Of a stretch of DNA of 5,773 nucleotides, positions 1 to 5,045 are shown piece after piece. The DNA is from Candidatus Acidiferrales bacterium (GTDB lineage: Bacteria > Acidobacteriota > Terriglobia > Acidiferrales > UBA7541). Position 1 is the first letter of the stretch. Each line of letters opens with the position of its first letter. The notes below the pieces were generated by a model, which searched no databases, was not told the origin of the DNA, and was given only the letters and a program-made list of their open reading frames with translations. Where the stretch lies: assembly GCA_955651735.1 (NCBI GenBank), contig CATPAM010000492.1, positions 1-5,773 on the forward strand, given 5' to 3'. The translations under genes and the position numbers were made by a program.

Positions 1-396
1 CAAGGATGGACTCCGGGTCCGGAGGGAGTGCCAAGCGTGCAGCCGTATCTGCATCTGCATGGTTCGGAAAAGATGATCCCATTTCTGGAGAACGCGTTCG
101 GCGGAGTGGTGCAAGGAAAAGTGCCCAAATCGCCGGAAGGACAGGTGCTGCACGCCACGATTCAGATTGGGGACAATACACTCGAGCTCGACGAAGCACA
201 TGGGGAGTTCCAGCCGATGCCGTGCCATTTGCATTTGCACGTGGATGATGCGGATGCGCTGTATGCGCGGGCGATACGCGCGGGAGCTACTTCAATCGAT
301 GCGCCGTCAGACAAACCTTACGGGCGCAGCGGCGGCGTTAAGGATGCATTTGGGAATAGCTGGTACGTGACGTCGCCACCGCGAGAAAAAAGGTAG
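1..396 (+). CDS. VOC (glyoxalase/bleomycin-resistance fold) family protein, 5' end missing
   Basis: The reading frame is open from base 1, so the true start probably lies left of the window; 131 residues are visible. The GTG at 28 falls inside the conserved stretch and would remove the 'WTPGPEGVP' lead-in, so I do not use it as the start. The pattern is that of PhnB-like VOC proteins: 'VQPYLHLHG' (first beta strand, about residues 13-21), 'FLENAFGG' helix (28-35), 'HATIQIGD' strand (51-58), 'HLHLHVDDADALYARAIRAGA' region (76-96) and the closing 'DAFGNSWYV' (115-123), equivalent to the family's DPFGxxW motif. VOC proteins bind a metal or small molecule and include glyoxalases, dioxygenases and antibiotic-binding proteins; the substrate cannot be read from sequence. 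It is probably cytoplasmic, as nothing suggests export in the visible part. It converges on the M14 gene with only 23 bp between. The fold call is confident, the role is unknown. Confidence 0.85.
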   Translation, partial: QGWTPGPEGVPSVQPYLHLHGSEKMIPFLENAFGGVVQGKVPKSPEGQVLHATIQIGDNTLELDEAHGEFQPMPCHLHLHVDDADALYARAIRAGATSIDAPSDKPYGRSGGVKDAFGNSWYVTSPPREKR

Positions 397-419
397 GCCC
401 ATAGAGCGCGGAGGAAAAA

Positions 420-1481
420 TCACGGGGCTTTGGGGGCGATGACGCCGATGTTGGCGATGTTGTCGCCCTTTTTCATTGAGGGCACGGCGCAGATGTGGAG
501 GATGACGCCGGAAACGGGCGCGCGTGCTTCAAAAATGACTTTGCCGAAGAAATCGGTAACGTCGCCCAGTTTTCTGCCGGCTTCGACGTAGGTGTCGCGT
601 TTGACGAGCGGGTAAAAGATGCCGTCGACGGGACTGGTGACCTCACCGAGGGCTTTGATCCATACGGGGTGATCGATGGCGTGGGGCGTGCCAGGAAGGA
701 TATTGAGCAAACGCATGACGTTGCGCGTGCCCTGGACGAGAGCGGCGACGTCATCGGTTTCTACTGTACCGGCGTAACCGGCTTCGACGGTTATTGTAGG
801 CTTGCCGCGCATGGCGGCGGTATTGTCCAAATACTTCGTGGCGTTCAGATCCTTGGGGCGATCGTCAGAGATGATGATGTGATCGAGGCCGAAAGCCAGC
901 ACCATTTGCTTCGAAAAAGCGTCCTGCTTGGCGTTTCCAGTGACAACCCAATAGGAGTAGGGGCGAAGGCTTTCGTCGAGGTCGCCGCCGTGGAAGTCGA
1001 TGAGGTAATCGCAGCGGTCGACGACTTGTTTGGTGATGAGATAAGAGGCGCGCTCGGTTTGCGTGCCGTCTTCTTTGCCGGGATAAAAGCGATTCATGCT
1101 TTTATTGTCGACGGGATTGACGTGGGGGACTTTTTGTTCGAAGGAAGGGATATTGACGAGGGGGAGAAGGACAACCGTTCCGGACATTTGCGTGGGATCG
1201 AGGGTGGCGATGAGGTCCTCAAGCGCGATGATGGAGGCGTATTCGGTGCCGTGGGCGCCGGCCACAAGGGCGAGCAGCGCGCCGGGCTTCGCGCCGCGCA
1301 CGATTACGACAGGAATCTGCGTGCCGGAGTCTACACCCTCGGGAACGTCGATGAAACCGGTGGCTTTTTGGCCGCGGTCGGCTGTTGCGGTGCCCACGGT
1401 GATCGACGACTCCTGCGCGTTTGCGGAAAGCGGCAATAAACTAAAATAGATCGCGAGCGCTAGATAAAGTGAGCGTGGCAT
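420..1481 (-). CDS. Exported succinylglutamate desuccinylase/aspartoacylase-family (M14-like) zinc hydrolase
   Basis: A 353-residue protein counted from the ATG at 1481. This start is chosen over the longer frame (to 1583) because a signal peptide begins exactly here (hydrophobic core about 4-20, likely cleavage after ANA at 22) and GGAGG lies 4 nt upstream. Zinc-site motifs of the AstE/AspA branch are intact: 'GAHGTE' (H77 and E80), 'DFHGGD' (third ligand H164) and 'TVEAG' (E233, the expected catalytic glutamate). 'NRFYPG' (130-135) is also a family signature. The C-terminal part (about 271-348, 'VTSPVDGIFYPLV', 'APVSGVILHI') fits the beta-barrel domain of this family. Known members hydrolyse N-acyl amino acids in the cytoplasm. 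Here the signal peptide implies action in the periplasm or outside the cell, so AstE-type arginine catabolism is unlikely and the substrate is unknown. It is divergent from an MFS transporter, which might handle a related compound (inference). Confidence 0.9.
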   Translation of the reverse strand: MPRSLYLALAIYFSLLPLSANAQESSITVGTATADRGQKATGFIDVPEGVDSGTQIPVVIVRGAKPGALLALVAGAHGTEYASIIALEDLIATLDPTQMSGTVVLLPLVNIPSFEQKVPHVNPVDNKSMNRFYPGKEDGTQTERASYLITKQVVDRCDYLIDFHGGDLDESLRPYSYWVVTGNAKQDAFSKQMVLAFGLDHIIISDDRPKDLNATKYLDNTAAMRGKPTITVEAGYAGTVETDDVAALVQGTRNVMRLLNILPGTPHAIDHPVWIKALGEVTSPVDGIFYPLVKRDTYVEAGRKLGDVTDFFGKVIFEARAPVSGVILHICAVPSMKKGDNIANIGVIAPKAP

Positions 1482-1485
1482 GGAG

Positions 1486-1490
1486 CCTCC
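1486..1490 (-). promoter_or_regulatory. Ribosome binding site deciding the M14 start
   Basis: On the minus strand this reads GGAGG, followed by CTCC and then ATG at 1481. The 4-nt spacing is slightly short but acceptable. Together with the signal peptide that begins at this ATG, it argues against the in-frame start 34 codons upstream. Confidence 0.7.
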
Positions 1491-1589
1491 GGCCAAGGAG
1501 AATACCGCCGGTGCGGGAGTCGAGCAATACTCTCGTCGATTACGGCTGCCACCAAGGATCAGGTGAGTGGAGCTCGGGCGCAATGACGA

Positions 1590-1603
1590 GCGCGTTGACG
1601 CGC
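1590..1603. promoter_or_regulatory. GC-rich palindrome over a TTGACG box in the M14/MFS divergent region
   Basis: The sequence GCGCGT-TG-ACGCGC is a perfect 6-bp inverted repeat with a 2-nt centre. It contains TTGACG (1595-1600), which resembles a sigma-70 -35 box reading toward the MFS gene. TATATT follows at 1614-1619, but the 13-bp spacing is shorter than the usual 16-18, so this is not a convincing promoter as it stands. The palindrome could be an operator, but short GC-rich palindromes also arise by chance. Confidence 0.3.
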
Positions 1604-1657
1604 CATAAAACGGTATATTGGCGTTAGGGTGCCTAAGAAAAGGATGTTCAGCCTCTC

Positions 1658-2905
1658 TTGATCCCAGACGCGCTAAAAAGTTTGACGCGTGACGCCTGGC
1701 TGCTTTTCCTCACGCGCTTCACGCGGCTTTTCGCTTACGGATTGATTTCCGTCATATTGGTGTTTTACCTGATTGGGCTCGGACTGAGCGAATCCCAGAC
1801 GGGCCTGCTACTGACGCTGACGCTTGTCGGCGACACGGCGATTTCCCTCTTCTTGACCACACAAGCGGATCGTGCCGGGCGGCGGCGGACGCTCATAGTG
1901 GGCGCTCTGTTGATGGCCGCTGCCGGCCTGGTCTTCGCAGTAACGAGAAATTTCCTTTGGCTGGTGATTGCGGGAACGATCGGCGTGATCAGTCCAAGTG
2001 GAAATGAGGTCGGGCCATTTCTATCGATCGAGCAAGCCGCGCTTTCCCACGTGGTTGCCGATCGAACGAGGACGGAAGTCTTCGCTTGGTACACGTTGGC
2101 CGGATCGTTTGCGACCGCGCTGGGCGCGCTGTTTGGCGGCGAGCTTTCTCACGCACTGCAGAAGACGACCATATCGCAGGTAAACGGGTATCGCGCGGTC
2201 GTTGTGCTGTACAGCGTGCTGGGCCTAGTCCTGACATTTCTGTTTATGCGCGTTTCGCGGGACGCGGAAGTCAGCCCCTCCGAACCACGAGCTGCGGGAG
2301 GCTTTGGGCGATTATTTGGAATTCACAAATCGTGGCACGTGGTTGTCAAGCTATCTGGATTGTTCGCGCTGGACGCATTTGCCGGAGGCTTTGTATTGCA
2401 GAGTTTCGCAGCGTATTGGTTCTATTTGCGCTTCGGGGCGAATCCGGGGACGCTGGGCGTGATTTTCTTCTGGGCGAATATTCTGTCGGGAGTTTCGGCG
2501 CTGCTGGCTTCGCGGCTTGCCGCGCGATTCGGGCTGATACGCACGATGGTGGTTACCCACCTGCCTTCCAACATTCTGCTGCTGCTGGTGCCGCTGATGC
2601 CGAATCTCCCGTTGGCGGTGGTGGCTCTACTGGCGCGCTTCAGCATCAGCCAGATGGATGTGCCGACCAGGCAGTCTTACACGATGGCGGTGGTTAGTGC
2701 GGAGGAACGGTCGGCGGCCGCGGGAATCACAGGAGTGGCACGGACGACGGGTGCAGCGATCAGCCCTTTATTCGTGGGTTTTCTGTTTGCGCGGCCGGCG
2801 CTGATCAACGTGCCTTTTTTCATTGCGGGAACGCTCAAGATCATTTACGACTTGCTGCTGTATCGAGAATTTATCTCGCTGCCGCCGCCCGAGGAAAAGA
2901 GGTAG
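1658..2905 (+). CDS. Major facilitator superfamily (MFS) transporter
   Basis: A 415-residue polytopic inner-membrane protein, the usual length for a 12-TM MFS carrier. Visible segments include TM1 around residues 25-43 ('YGLISVILVFYLIGLGL'), a TM2 region at 48-68, and then the loop 'DRAGRRRTL' (71-79), the charged motif A between TM2 and TM3. A hydrophilic central loop lies at about 199-227, and further hydrophobic blocks run to about 405. 'YTMAVVSAEERSAAAGITGVARTTGAAISP' (341-370), before one of the last TM segments, is typical of drug/sugar-efflux-like MFS members. Substrate and direction are unknown. The start is uncertain: TTG at 1658 has only AGGA about 13 nt upstream, the frame is closed by TAA at 1634, and there is no in-frame ATG nearby. 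A second TTG at 1682 is possible. The gene is divergent from the M14 enzyme. Confidence 0.88.
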   Translation: MIPDALKSLTRDAWLLFLTRFTRLFAYGLISVILVFYLIGLGLSESQTGLLLTLTLVGDTAISLFLTTQADRAGRRRTLIVGALLMAAAGLVFAVTRNFLWLVIAGTIGVISPSGNEVGPFLSIEQAALSHVVADRTRTEVFAWYTLAGSFATALGALFGGELSHALQKTTISQVNGYRAVVVLYSVLGLVLTFLFMRVSRDAEVSPSEPRAAGGFGRLFGIHKSWHVVVKLSGLFALDAFAGGFVLQSFAAYWFYLRFGANPGTLGVIFFWANILSGVSALLASRLAARFGLIRTMVVTHLPSNILLLLVPLMPNLPLAVVALLARFSISQMDVPTRQSYTMAVVSAEERSAAAGITGVARTTGAAISPLFVGFLFARPALINVPFFIAGTLKIIYDLLLYREFISLPPPEEKR

Positions 2906-3045
2906 CCGAATGGGCCTAGCGGCGAACGGTCTGTATCAGCATGCACCTTAGTTGTGTGCCTTTTCGGACAGACGCTCAACGCTCGATGCGTTAACCTGTT
3001 CAAGGATCTTGATTCTCCCCAGCCTGATCTTCCAGCGAGTATGAA
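2906..3045. other. Intergenic region upstream of the LolA-like gene
   Basis: A 140-bp gap with no convincing gene. It holds an imperfect copy of the TGTCC-N6-GGACA dyad (2955-2970) and a short inverted repeat AACGC-N5-GCGTT (2978-2992). The latter has no following T-run, so I do not call it a terminator. I see no clear -35/-10 pair. Confidence 0.5.
2955..2970. promoter_or_regulatory. Imperfect TGTCC-N6-GGACA dyad upstream of the LolA-like gene
   Basis: The sequence TGTGC-CTTTTC-GGACA differs at one position from the two perfect 16-bp dyads upstream of the AsmA-like gene (4868-4883 and 4932-4947) and has the same 6-nt spacer. It ends 75 bp before the ATG at 3046. One mismatch in ten makes this a weak candidate that is mainly of interest because of the perfect copies elsewhere. 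Confidence 0.3.
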
Positions 3046-3900
3046 ATGGAAATCCTAACTAAATCCGGCACGGGAATGCTCTTAATCATGGTCGCGGCTT
3101 CAACCGCGCTCTTGGCTCAAAGTCGCGGGCCGGACACGCCTCAGAAGCATGTAAGCGTCGCGGACGTCCGTCAGATCATGAGCCCTTCGGTGGTAGCCAC
3201 GGAGAGGAGTTGGCAGGCGCGTGACCATTACACATATACGGAGCGCGATGAGAATCGGCGCTTGACCTCGCAGGGACAGGTGAAATCGGAGAATGTCGAC
3301 GTATCCAGAATGATTGTCGTCAACGGCGCTCGCTTTGAGCAGCTTATGGAACGCAATGGGCAGCTTCCATCGACCAGGGAACAAAAGAAAAGTGACGACG
3401 ATCTCGACAAGCTGAGGCACGAAACGCCGGACGAACAGACCGCGCGGCTGCGCAAGGATCAGGAAAACAGGGCTTTCCTTGGGGACGTGGTGGAGGCGTT
3501 TGACTTCCGTCTTATCGACGAAGAGGTAGTCGGCGGCAGGCCGGCTTACGTGCTTCAGGCCACGCCCCACCCGGGCTATCACGCGCAAGGCAAGTACGGC
3601 AAGATGTTCTCCAGGGTGGAAGGCAAGTTGTGGGTCGACAAGCAGGACTTCGGCTGGATCAAGGTGGACGGCGAGGTGACGCAGTCGTTCACGATGGGCC
3701 TATTCGTGGCGCGCGTAGAACGCGGCTCGCACATTATCCTGGAGCAGACGTGCGTTGGTGACGCCGTGTGGGTGCCGAAACGGATTGAAATTCGAGCAAC
3801 GGCCCGAATCCTGTTCCTAAAGAATCTTGACATCGACAGGATCCTGACTTACTCGGACTATCGGTTGGCGGCCGACGGGCCATATTCCGTGAGTAAATAG
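3046..3900 (+). CDS. Exported protein resembling outer-membrane lipoprotein-sorting (LolA-like) proteins
   Basis: A 284-residue protein with a signal peptide: hydrophobic core at about 11-24 ('MLLIMVAASTALLA') and likely cleavage near AQS (24-26). There is no lipobox Cys, so it is probably periplasmic. The body looks beta-rich and like the LolA/LolB-type fold: 'YTYTERDENRR' (62-72), 'DFRLIDEEVVGGRPAYVLQATP' (153-174), 'GKLWVDKQDFGWIKVDGEV' (193-211) and 'WVPKRIEIRATARILFLKN' (242-260). These are the alternating strands and the 'lWVDkqd..i.kve' pattern of COG2834-type proteins. A charged insert at about 111-144 (rich in K, D, E and R) interrupts the body. True LolA carries lipoproteins to the outer membrane; many relatives have no known role, and I do not claim LolA function. 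The ATG at 3046 lacks a strong Shine-Dalgarno; ATG at 3076 (M11) is an alternative. The next gene follows 27 bp downstream on the same strand. Confidence 0.72.
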   Translation: MEILTKSGTGMLLIMVAASTALLAQSRGPDTPQKHVSVADVRQIMSPSVVATERSWQARDHYTYTERDENRRLTSQGQVKSENVDVSRMIVVNGARFEQLMERNGQLPSTREQKKSDDDLDKLRHETPDEQTARLRKDQENRAFLGDVVEAFDFRLIDEEVVGGRPAYVLQATPHPGYHAQGKYGKMFSRVEGKLWVDKQDFGWIKVDGEVTQSFTMGLFVARVERGSHIILEQTCVGDAVWVPKRIEIRATARILFLKNLDIDRILTYSDYRLAADGPYSVSK

Positions 3901-3927
3901 CCGCCGCCTTGTATGGGATAAATTACT

Positions 3928-4278
3928 ATGAAGCTCTCTTCAGCAGACGTTTTGAACAGCCATCTAAAGCCGCTCTGCTCGCGCGACAACCGCGGAATGA
4001 AGTACGAAGCCGGCGGCTCACGTTCAAATACCGCGCACCAGGCGTCATACCACTGTGGTTTCGAAGGCTGCAGTGTTCGATATGACGGAACCGACGGATA
4101 CTACATGCTCATCGGAATGCCGGAGCATGCGAACCCTGTCGATGAGCCGGGCGTAAACGTCGCGAAGTGCCCTAGACATGGCCGCTGGTTGTATCGCCGA
4201 GAGAATGCCGAACTCGGACCGGGCTTTGGCTGGTGTTGCAGCGTGGAAGGCTGCGACTATCGTTACGATGCGATCTGA
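3928..4278 (+). CDS. Small Cys-rich protein with two zinc-ribbon-like repeats, function unknown
   Basis: A 116-residue soluble protein with no signal peptide or TM segment. I do not recognise a named family. It appears to be built from two diverged copies of one unit. Copy 1 spans about 17-53: C17-S-R-D ... KY ... C43-x4-C48 followed by SVRYD. Copy 2 spans about 81-114: C81-P-R-H84 ... LY ... C104-x4-C109 followed by DYRYD. Both share 'C-x2-E-G-C-x2-RYD'. The spacing suggests a metal-binding ribbon of type C-x2-H/C ... C-x4-C. Copy 2 has a full set of four candidate ligands (C81, H84, C104, C109). Copy 1 has Asp at the His position, so metal binding there is doubtful. A linker (about 54-79) separates them. 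The gene lies 27 bp after the LolA-like gene, suggesting co-transcription. The Shine-Dalgarno is weak (GGGA about 9 nt upstream). Confidence 0.7.
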   Translation: MKLSSADVLNSHLKPLCSRDNRGMKYEAGGSRSNTAHQASYHCGFEGCSVRYDGTDGYYMLIGMPEHANPVDEPGVNVAKCPRHGRWLYRRENAELGPGFGWCCSVEGCDYRYDAI

Positions 4279-4289
4279 CTGGTTGATAA

Positions 4290-4318
4290 GTCCTACTGAC
4301 GGGGTTCTTGTCTAGGAC
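4290..4318. terminator. Possible weak hairpin between convergent genes
   Basis: GTCCTA (4290-4295) and TAGGAC (4313-4318) are perfect 6-bp complementary arms separated by 17 nt, in the 45-bp gap between the convergent stops of the Cys-rich gene and the small secreted gene. The location suits a bidirectional terminator. However, the loop is long, the stem is short and there is no clear T-run on either side, so support is weak. Confidence 0.22.
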
Positions 4319-4323
4319 AGGTC

Positions 4324-4719
4324 TTAGTCTGGGCAACTTTCGCTAACCATTTTCAAATACGTCACGGTCATGTGACCATGTTCGGTGGAATCCTTATCCA
4401 CGCCGTGCTCTTTCGCCTCGGCCTTCGCGTCTTCCTTCGCCCCGTGCATTTTGGCATTGGAGACGACGCCGGTAATCGTGACTCGATGACCGACATGATC
4501 GCCGAGGTTGAGGCTGTCGCTTTTGAGTTCCCAAGTGCCGCCTTTTGCCGTAGTAAGCTTGTACTCATTGGCGTCATCGCCTTTTTTTTGAAGGCAGCCT
4601 GTCAGCGTCCGTGTTTTCTTATGAGTGGTTTTTGTTGTGTCTTGCGCCGCAGCCGTGCCGGCAAACAGGAACAACGCAACGAATGCCATCGCCATCTTCA
4701 CTTTCATCCTTACTTTCAT
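4324..4719 (-). CDS. Small secreted protein, OB-like beta domain, function unknown
   Basis: A 131-residue protein with a clear signal peptide: basic N-terminus MKVRMKVK, hydrophobic core about 9-20, cleavage after AAA (25) before QD. The mature part is a short beta-rich domain: 'TLTGCLQKK' (38-46), 'NEYKLTTAKGGTWELKSDSL' (51-70), 'HVGHRVTITGVV' (75-86), then a charged K/E/A/H-rich insert (90-115), and a closing strand 'HMTVTYLKMVSESCP' (116-130). The two cysteines of the mature part (C42 and C129) sit at the ends of the domain and could form a disulfide. I associate the 'TGCLQ ... HVGHxVTITG ... LKMVSxSC' layout with small exported proteins common in Acidobacteria, from memory; the function is unknown. 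The start is well supported by GGAGG 7 nt upstream of ATG 4719, although M5 (4707) is a near-identical alternative. The coding strand carries an A8 run at 4582-4589 (codons 44-46). Confidence 0.75.
   Translation of the reverse strand: MKVRMKVKMAMAFVALFLFAGTAAAQDTTKTTHKKTRTLTGCLQKKGDDANEYKLTTAKGGTWELKSDSLNLGDHVGHRVTITGVVSNAKMHGAKEDAKAEAKEHGVDKDSTEHGHMTVTYLKMVSESCPD
4696..4719 (-). repeat. Tandem 12-bp repeat at the start of the small secreted gene
   Basis: On the minus strand, ATGAAAGTAAGG (4719-4708) is followed directly by ATGAAAGTGAAG (4707-4696), identical at 10 of 12 bases. It encodes MKVR then MKVK. The repeat keeps the frame, gives two stacked ATGs, and doubles the basic N-region of the signal peptide. 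Upstream GGTGAAAGG looks like a further partial copy. Confidence 0.6.
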
Positions 4720-4726
4720 CCTTTCA

Positions 4727-4731
4727 CCTCC
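4727..4731 (-). promoter_or_regulatory. Strong ribosome binding site of the small secreted gene
   Basis: The minus strand reads GGAGG followed by TGAAAGG and the ATG at 4719. The 7-nt spacing is ideal and favours the first of the two tandem ATGs over the second at 4707. Confidence 0.75.
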
Positions 4732-4793
4732 GAAACTTCGATTTAAGAAACGGAAGAGCAGACCACTAACTCAGCTAGTTGAGCGCTAATTTA

Positions 4794-4813
4794 GTACAGG
4801 GACACGCCTGTAC
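4794..4813. promoter_or_regulatory. Inverted repeat GTACAGG-N6-CCTGTAC
   Basis: Perfect 7-bp arms around GACACG. It lies 75 bp upstream of the start of the minus-strand secreted gene, a sensible place for an operator or for a 5'-leader hairpin of that transcript. There is no T-run, so a terminator is unlikely. Confidence 0.4.
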
Positions 4814-4867
4814 AGCAGCGTGTAGCTCCCAGTCGGACGCATGTTAGTGCCGAGAAAAGCAAGCGTC

Positions 4868-4883
4868 TGTCCAATTGTGGACA
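4868..4883. promoter_or_regulatory. Dyad 1: TGTCC-N6-GGACA (perfect, 6-bp arms)
   Basis: TGTCCA-ATTG-TGGACA is symmetrical over 6 bp per arm. It shares its outer ten bases and its overall 16-bp length with dyad 2. It looks like a binding site for a dimeric regulator; the identity of the protein is unknown. Confidence 0.5.
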
Positions 4884-4931
4884 CCTTCGTTACGCTCGCT
4901 TCCCGCGCGGCTATCTGCACGGCGATTCCGG

Positions 4932-4947
4932 TGTCCTGAATGGGACA
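4932..4947. promoter_or_regulatory. Dyad 2: TGTCC-N6-GGACA
   Basis: TGTCC-TGAATG-GGACA has 5-bp arms and lies exactly 64 bp downstream of dyad 1, about six helical turns, so both would sit on the same DNA face. It ends 98 bp before the AsmA-like ATG. Confidence 0.5.
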
Positions 4948-5033
4948 GACGGAGTGGCAGAGAATTAGTACAAGGGTGTTTCCCCAGTCGCTCATCTGCC
5001 ACGGCTTCGCGTCGCGACAAAAGCAACGTGATT

Positions 5034-5040
5034 AGGAAGG
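5034..5040 (+). promoter_or_regulatory. Ribosome binding site of the AsmA-like gene
   Basis: AGGAAGG lies 5 nt before the ATG at 5046. It supports that start over the second ATG two codons later (5052). Confidence 0.7.
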
Positions 5041-5045
5041 TCACT

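Larger units (their letters stand above)
4720..5045. other. 326-bp divergent intergenic region rich in dyad symmetry
   Basis: This gap between the divergent small secreted gene and the AsmA-like gene has no convincing gene. It carries three perfect inverted repeats, each with a 6-nt spacer (4794-4813, 4868-4883, 4932-4947), listed separately. A loose TGGCA-N6-TAGTA string at 4955-4970 recalls a sigma-54 -24/-12 element, but the -12 GC is not kept. I see no good sigma-70 promoter in either direction. Minus-strand reading frames across it (4786-4995 and 4844-5089) lack ribosome binding sites and recognisable domains. Confidence 0.6.

Noticed and set aside
495..1439. 314-codon plus-strand reading frame opposite the M14 gene
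   Set aside because: It is a G/D/V-rich mirror translation with no recognisable domain. The minus strand there has an intact catalytic motif set, a signal peptide and a ribosome binding site.
1482..1583. N-terminal extension of the M14 protein by 34 codons
   Set aside because: It would bury the signal peptide. The residues look non-coding, and the GGAGG-ATG pair at 1481 gives a better start.
2086..2697. 203-codon plus-strand frame inside the MFS gene
   Set aside because: It is an alternative frame of a clear membrane transporter, with Arg/Gly/Cys-rich composition typical of frame-shifted GC-rich sequence.
2978..2992. AACGC-N5-GCGTT inverted repeat as a terminator for the MFS gene
   Set aside because: The stem is only 5 bp and no T-run follows.
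3041..3058. Five-codon leader frame (MKWKS) overlapping the LolA-like start
   Set aside because: It has no distinct ribosome site and no attenuation-like codons; overlapping ATGs in AT-rich start regions are common by chance.
4786..4995. 69-codon minus-strand frame across the intergenic dyads
   Set aside because: It has no ribosome binding site, no domain, and covers both palindromes; more likely chance.
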